From assembly GCA_002778195.1 (NCBI GenBank), contig PCDI01000009.1:708725-772724 (forward strand): a DNA stretch of 64,000 bases, in the 5' to 3' direction. Numbering within the stretch: position 1 is the first letter of the stretch; each line of letters opens with the position of its first letter. The translations under genes were made by a program, and so were the position numbers. Positions 59,673 to 64,000 of the stretch are shown piece after piece. Origin of the DNA: Raffaelea ambrosiae (Eukaryota > Ascomycota > Sordariomycetes > Ophiostomatales > Ophiostomataceae). Below the pieces are notes generated by a model, which was not told where the DNA came from, searched no databases, and was given only the letters and a program-made list of their open reading frames with translations.

Positions 59673-62000
59673 CTTGTGCTGTTGCTTTGTTCTGGTTTGT
59701 GGCCGGCGCTGTGGTTGGTTATGGAGCACGAAATAAAGGAGAGCTCAAGTTTGCCAGAACCCAAGATTCCGCAGGCTCTGGTTCACAGGGGACTGTATTG
59801 AGAGACCAAGGTGGTCGATATCAGAGGTACAGGAGAAGAGTAGTTTCGTCTGTAATAGTTCATTTTCTGGTATCAGCATCTGTGGACACCAAGCCAATTG
59901 TCCAATTATCCAAAAAAAGTTATGTGACATCGCGGGGACACAAGTGAAAGAGAAGAGTGAGATGACAGGAAGATGACAGGAGTAGGGGGAGAAAGTGAAG
60001 AAGAACAGAAAATAAGACAGGAAAAGAGAGGCAACAGAAACAACAAGAGCTAATGGTACGTACACTCCAGGATCCCCGGACAAGAACTGACACTCGGTAC
60101 AATGGAAGCTTGAAAGAAAATTGGTCTTTCCCCGGTTCAAGGAAGACTCTTGGGGAAAAAAAAGATAATGCTCCTCAGCAGGCTAAGCTCTGTGCTTTAG
60201 GCCTGGGGTGGGTCGGGACCTCTTTCAATAACTTCTTTTTCTCTTCTTGTGTGTTCCAATTCCCTTATCCCCCGTCTGAAGGCAGAACAAGAGACAGCTG
60301 ATACAGGTTGGTGGTGCCTTTGTTGTTGGATGGATAACAAGGAAGGCCGTCACTCGAAACAGAGAGGTGCGATGGCGATGCGCTGTGACGGGATGGACAG
60401 TCTGTTTGCAACAGACGAAAAAAAAAATAGTAGACAACAGGATGTAAAAAACGAGGGCAAGAGAAACAGCGCCGGCCAGCAGCTTCTTCACACAAGAAAC
60501 GGCGTGACAGCAGATGAAGAGACGCGACGCGACGGGAGGGAGGCGTGCTTGATGCGAGGTCGGCGGAGAGCGTTGGGGAGAAGTAGTTGGAGGGAAGGAG
60601 GAGGATGAGCTTGAAGCTTCTGTCGGAGGTTGTCGACGATTTCACGTTTCTTTTTTCCTTTTTTTTTGGAGACGCGCTCGACGAGATGCGACAAGGGGGG
60701 AAAGGTAGGGTCGGTCGAGGGGGGGAGGTAAACAGCACGGAGATCGTTCTGAGGATCGTCCTGAGGCAGTTGTTGACTTTTTTACTCGTGCGATGATGCG
60801 AGGAGGAAGAGGGAGACGAGACGTTTTTGGGGGACTGAAGCGGAGTGGCTGTTGGCAGGTGAAGCTCTTCTTCGTCACTGCTTGTTTCCTCCTATCAGGC
60901 TATGTTTTTGTCTCCTTGTCGTTCTTTCTTTTTCGCCACCTCCCGATCCCAATGGGCCAGGGGAAAAGCAAAAAGAAAAGAAACGAAACAAAAAAGACGC
61001 GGACCGTCGGTGTCGGCAGTAGGGATAGCGCTGAAAAAGGGAGAGAGAGACAGAGAGACAGAAAAACGACACTCTTCGACGGGGGTGGTGAAGGAGAGGG
61101 GAAGGTGAGTGACGAGGGAAAAAAAAAAGAGAGAAGCAAGAAAATACTATGTAGACCTCCTGGAGGGATTGGGGAAGGGGCCTTGGAAAAAAAAAATAAC
61201 ACCAGTAGCGTCGCAGCGCCAGAGAGAAACTGACCCAAAACGGTGGTGGCACCCTGACACGGGCCTCCCCAGAGCTTCCCTGGCCCAGTTGCTGGCAGTC
61301 TGGACCCAGCTGCGCCTGGAGGGGACGGGGGGCACGCCCACTGAGGAGCCAGCGAATTGCCGTGTGACGAACTACGAGTAAGAACCAAGTTGCTACGGAG
61401 TTACTGCTGAGTGAGGACTCTCCCAAGCATGCGCGCGCTCGGCAGTCGATGAAATTGTTAAGCTTCTTGTACCTATCAGCGCCGAGCTCCACCTTGAACA
61501 GCGCCAGAGTACTTGCAGCTGATCTCCACTTTATTTTTCGAACTCTCTGGCCTGTTTTTTTGGTTGCCCCGTCTTTCTTGTCTCTGTCTGTCTACACCGT
61601 ACTAATATGTAGTTACTAGTTGTGTACTCTCCTAGCGCACGGACCAACAGGCTCCAGGCTTTCGGGGCTTGCTTTTGGGGCGATCTGGCATCAGGCACGG
61701 TGTGGCCAGCTTCTGTGTGTGTGTGTGTCGCATTTTCCACGAGGCCAATTTTTAGGGAGCCTCCTTTATCCTTTCCTTTCTTTTCGCCTCTCTCCTTTTC
61801 CTCTCTCCCCCCAATCGCTTCGCGACACACGACATCTCCTCCCCCACGAACTCTTTCGCTCTCACACACTCTCTCTTGCGGAGTTTTGTTCTCTTTGTTT
61901 GCGCCCCTTTTCTTCGATTCTCTTTCCACGACCTTTCGTCTTGATTGTCCTCCTGAGCGCAAACCCGCAAAACCCTCCAAACCACACACACACATTCACC
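59673..62000. other. Divergent 2.3 kb region between the RRM gene and sss1
   Basis: No gene is recognised. The last 250 bases before 62001 are strongly pyrimidine-rich, the presumed sss1 leader, with (TG)n near 61715-61728. The octamer TACGAGTA is at 61373. Confidence 0.55.
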
Positions 62001-62515
62001 ATGTCGGACCAGGTGCAAGAGATTCTCGACATCCCCAGGGAGTTCGTCAAGGATGGCATGCAGTTCATCAACCGGTGCCAGAAGCGTACGTATTTTTCCC
62101 GAGGATACCCTTCTGTCTGGGAAGGAGGTTGGATCGATGGGGGGAAACGGTACAAACCGTTGAAGAAACGTGACCACAAGACGTGACCCAAAGCGACCCA
62201 AAGCGCGGGCCTCACAGACGACAAGACAGGAGTCATTGTGCCCACGGAAGCTGCGCATGGATTTGCTTGGGGATAGATCGCTTGCTAACACCTCTTTTCC
62301 CTATAGCCGACTCCAAGGAGTTCCTCAAGATCAGCCAGGCCGTCGGCGTCGGTTTCCTCGTCATGGGCGCTGTGGGCTACTTTGTCAAGCTGAGTACGTT
62401 GACCTGAAAGAGCGCGGGAGGAGATACAAACGGTTGAAAGAACCAAAGATATACTGACTGCGTGTTGTGCCTAGTCCACATCCCACTGAACAATATCCTT
62501 GTTGGTGGCGCATAA
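62001..62515 (+). CDS. sss1: Sec61 gamma / Sss1, translocon subunit
   Basis: This is the small tail-anchored subunit of the Sec61 protein-conducting channel in the ER membrane, essential for secretion. It is encoded in three tiny exons: 62001-62085, 62307-62393 and 62475-62515. The introns are 221 bp (GTACGT...TAG) and 81 bp (GTACGT...TAG), both phase 1. The spliced 70-residue product reads MSDQVQEILDIPREFVKDG, then RCQKPDSKEFLKISQ, then a single membrane span (VGVGFLVMGAVGYFVKL), then the invariant IHIPLNNILVGGA tail. The KPDxKEF and IHIPxNNIxVGG motifs identify it without doubt. The unspliced DNA shows only fragments, so frame-based calls miss it. Confidence 0.97.
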
Positions 62516-63213
62516 GCGGATTGTGCTCTTTGGAACGACGCGATTTGGGGGGGCGCCGAGTCGGTTACCGGCACGGGAACGGAAGACGGGAGATCGAAAG
62601 ACGGACATCGAAAAGCGAACAATACCACGGCCGAAGTTTTTTTGCTCTCTTTTCGGCGTCTTCAAATCGAAAAAAAAAGAGCGAAAGGAAGAACTGGGGA
62701 CAGAGAAAGGCAGAACAGAACGTCTATACGTTCTTGTACGATTTCTTTAATCTTGCATACTGTCGTTGTAAACTGTCACTTGGAGCATGGGAGACCGAGG
62801 GAAAGGGCGAGAATGACGGAGAAGCGGAAACCGAGGACACTATGCTTCTACAACAAACAAAATGCATATGGGAGCGCCGGACTGCATTATCGGATGGCGA
62901 AGGATAAGGAGGGGGGAATGTGTGTATACAAATAGGATAAACAAAAAAAAAGGGATATCCAAAAACCAAACAAAAAATGAATACCATTACCAGCAGGAAA
63001 GCAAAGCCCAACGACTTCGGGGATGTGTGTCTTCTCGACTTTGTAAGGCGGACTGACTCTAGATCACTGCACGCTTCCCTGTGTGGTATCGTAAAAAACG
63101 TCTCTTTCGATATTCTAACGGGCTAGATTCTTTCAAATTTACAAATCCACTTACAGCCTCATCATATGGCAATCATATGTCTTAAATTCATCCTCCTCCC
63201 CCGCCCCTCTTCC
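62516..63213. other. Convergent 3' flanks, no gene seen
   Basis: 0.7 kb between the 3' ends of sss1 and the WD40 gene. Purine-rich in its first half, with no coding potential recognised. Confidence 0.6.
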
Positions 63214-64000
63214 TTACATCGCCCACCACGACGACGGCCCGCCCCGGGTCGCCTCCCACCCCGACAGTGGCTTGAGCTTGTCGTCGAACAGCCGCGTCTC
63301 CGACCACCCGATCTTGCCGTCGTGTGTGATCGCCGAGGAGTGCATCGAGCACGTCCCTAACTCCATGCTCTCGGCGTCAAATCCGGAGGCTACCATAACC
63401 GGCGCCGTCGGGTGCCAGCTGGCGTCCCGGACACACACCGGCCCGGACGTGTACCGCCGCATTCGCCGCCGCTGCTGGGCCGACTGGGGCGGTGGCCGCC
63501 GCCGGTAGCCCTCGAGGTCAAATGCCGGGTCCGGCGGCGCATCCTTGTCGACGTATTCGGTGGCGGCATCGGAAATGACAGCGTGGTTGGCGTCCCGGAC
63601 GTCAATGACGCCGGCGAGGGTGGCGTCCATGTTCCAGATGTACACCTTGCCCGAGTGGCTGGCCGAGTAGACGTAGCGGGCGTCGCTGCTGGCGGGCGGC
63701 GAGAAGTGGCAGCGGATGAGCGTGCGCTCGACGCGGTGGCCGCGGAAGGTGACGACCGAGTTGTCGTGCGGGTGCTTGAAGTAGAGGTCGTCGTTGTAGC
63801 GCTGGAAGCGGTAGTCGTACAGCGAGTAGCGCGTCAGCTGCGCCGGGTCGAGGCGCTCAAAGTCGGCATTGGTCATGGCCATGCGCAGGTCCCACAGGCG
63901 CATGGTCTGGTCCTTGCCGTTCGACAGGATGTAGCGGCCGTCACCCTTGCTGTCCAGATACGTGATGCCCTCGCAGTGGCCGACAAAGGCGCCCGCGGGC
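63214..64000 (-). CDS. WD40-repeat protein, LEC14B/DCAF11 (WDR23) type, 5' end outside window
   Basis: This is the C-terminal 261 residues of a beta-propeller protein. The frame stays open to the right edge (PAGAFVGHCEGITYLDSKGDGRYILSNGKDQTMRLWDLR), so the Met at 63903 is internal. Visible WD repeats end in MRLWDLR and VYIWNMD. The signatures YDYRFQRY, HPHDNSVVTFRGHRVERTLIRCHFSP and GKVYIWN match plant LEC14B and animal DCAF11/WDR23, which are substrate receptors of CUL4-DDB1 ubiquitin ligases. An insertion of about 60 residues (SDAATEYVDKDAPPDPAF...RRRMRRYTSGP) lies before the last repeat. The C terminus is GPSSWWAM. Confidence 0.88.
   Translation of the reverse strand, partial: PAGAFVGHCEGITYLDSKGDGRYILSNGKDQTMRLWDLRMAMTNADFERLDPAQLTRYSLYDYRFQRYNDDLYFKHPHDNSVVTFRGHRVERTLIRCHFSPPASSDARYVYSASHSGKVYIWNMDATLAGVIDVRDANHAVISDAATEYVDKDAPPDPAFDLEGYRRRPPPQSAQQRRRMRRYTSGPVCVRDASWHPTAPVMVASGFDAESMELGTCSMHSSAITHDGKIGWSETRLFDDKLKPLSGWEATRGGPSSWWAM

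Noticed and set aside
1..64000. tRNA, rRNA and CRISPR arrays
   Set aside because: I looked for T-loop (GGTTCRA) cores with matching acceptor stems and for spaced direct repeats and found none. Tandem repeats here have no unique spacers.

Overview
The window is a piece of a filamentous ascomycete nuclear genome (Pezizomycotina, most likely Sordariomycetes). The evidence is short GT-AG introns with CTAAC-type branch sites, GTGAGT/GTAAGT/GTACGT donors, long pyrimidine-rich leaders, GC-rich coding DNA set in AT-richer and simple-repeat-rich intergenic DNA, and fungus-specific genes such as a Pls1-type tetraspanin, a Zn2Cys6 regulator and an Mcm1-type MADS factor. The genus cannot be read from the sequence.

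I support 14 protein-coding genes, two cut by the window ends. In order: Dnf1/Dnf2-type phospholipid flippase (-, 3' end off the left edge); a PIP-box protein that may be an Nse6/SLF2 (CANIN) homologue (+); V-ATPase subunit E (-) divergent from a NIPA-type Mg2+ transporter (+); Pls1-type tetraspanin (-); a 971-residue Zn2Cys6 transcription factor (+); an F-box-like protein (-); an anhydro-N-acetylmuramic acid kinase homologue, AnmK (-); an MFS monosaccharide transporter (+); Mcm1 MADS-box factor (+); Ctr copper transporter (-); an RRM/Gly-Met-rich RNA-binding protein resembling CPSF6 (-); Sec61 gamma/Sss1 (+); and a WD40 protein of the LEC14B/DCAF11 type (-, 5' end off the right edge). Twelve of the 14 need splicing or run off the window, and several key motifs (first zinc-cluster cysteine, AnmK N-terminal motif, all of Sss1) appear only after joining exons.

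The genes are mostly housekeeping: membrane lipid asymmetry, vacuolar acidification, metal and sugar uptake, secretion, mRNA processing. Two are regulators. There is no obvious secondary-metabolite cluster, virus, transposon or CRISPR. About 60% of the window is non-coding, including gaps of 6.8, 5.4 and 9.8 kb. These hold microsatellites, 7-12 bp minisatellites, homopolymer runs and two recurrent octamers (TACGAGTA and TATCTTAC). The 2.8 kb before mcm1 is strongly pyrimidine-rich.

The points most worth a second look are the bacterial-type cell-wall-recycling kinase (AnmK) in a fungus, the uORF that ends flush against the start codon of the zinc-cluster gene, the uORF that overlaps the start of the Mg2+ transporter, and the N- and C-terminal PIP-like motifs of the candidate Smc5/6 loader.
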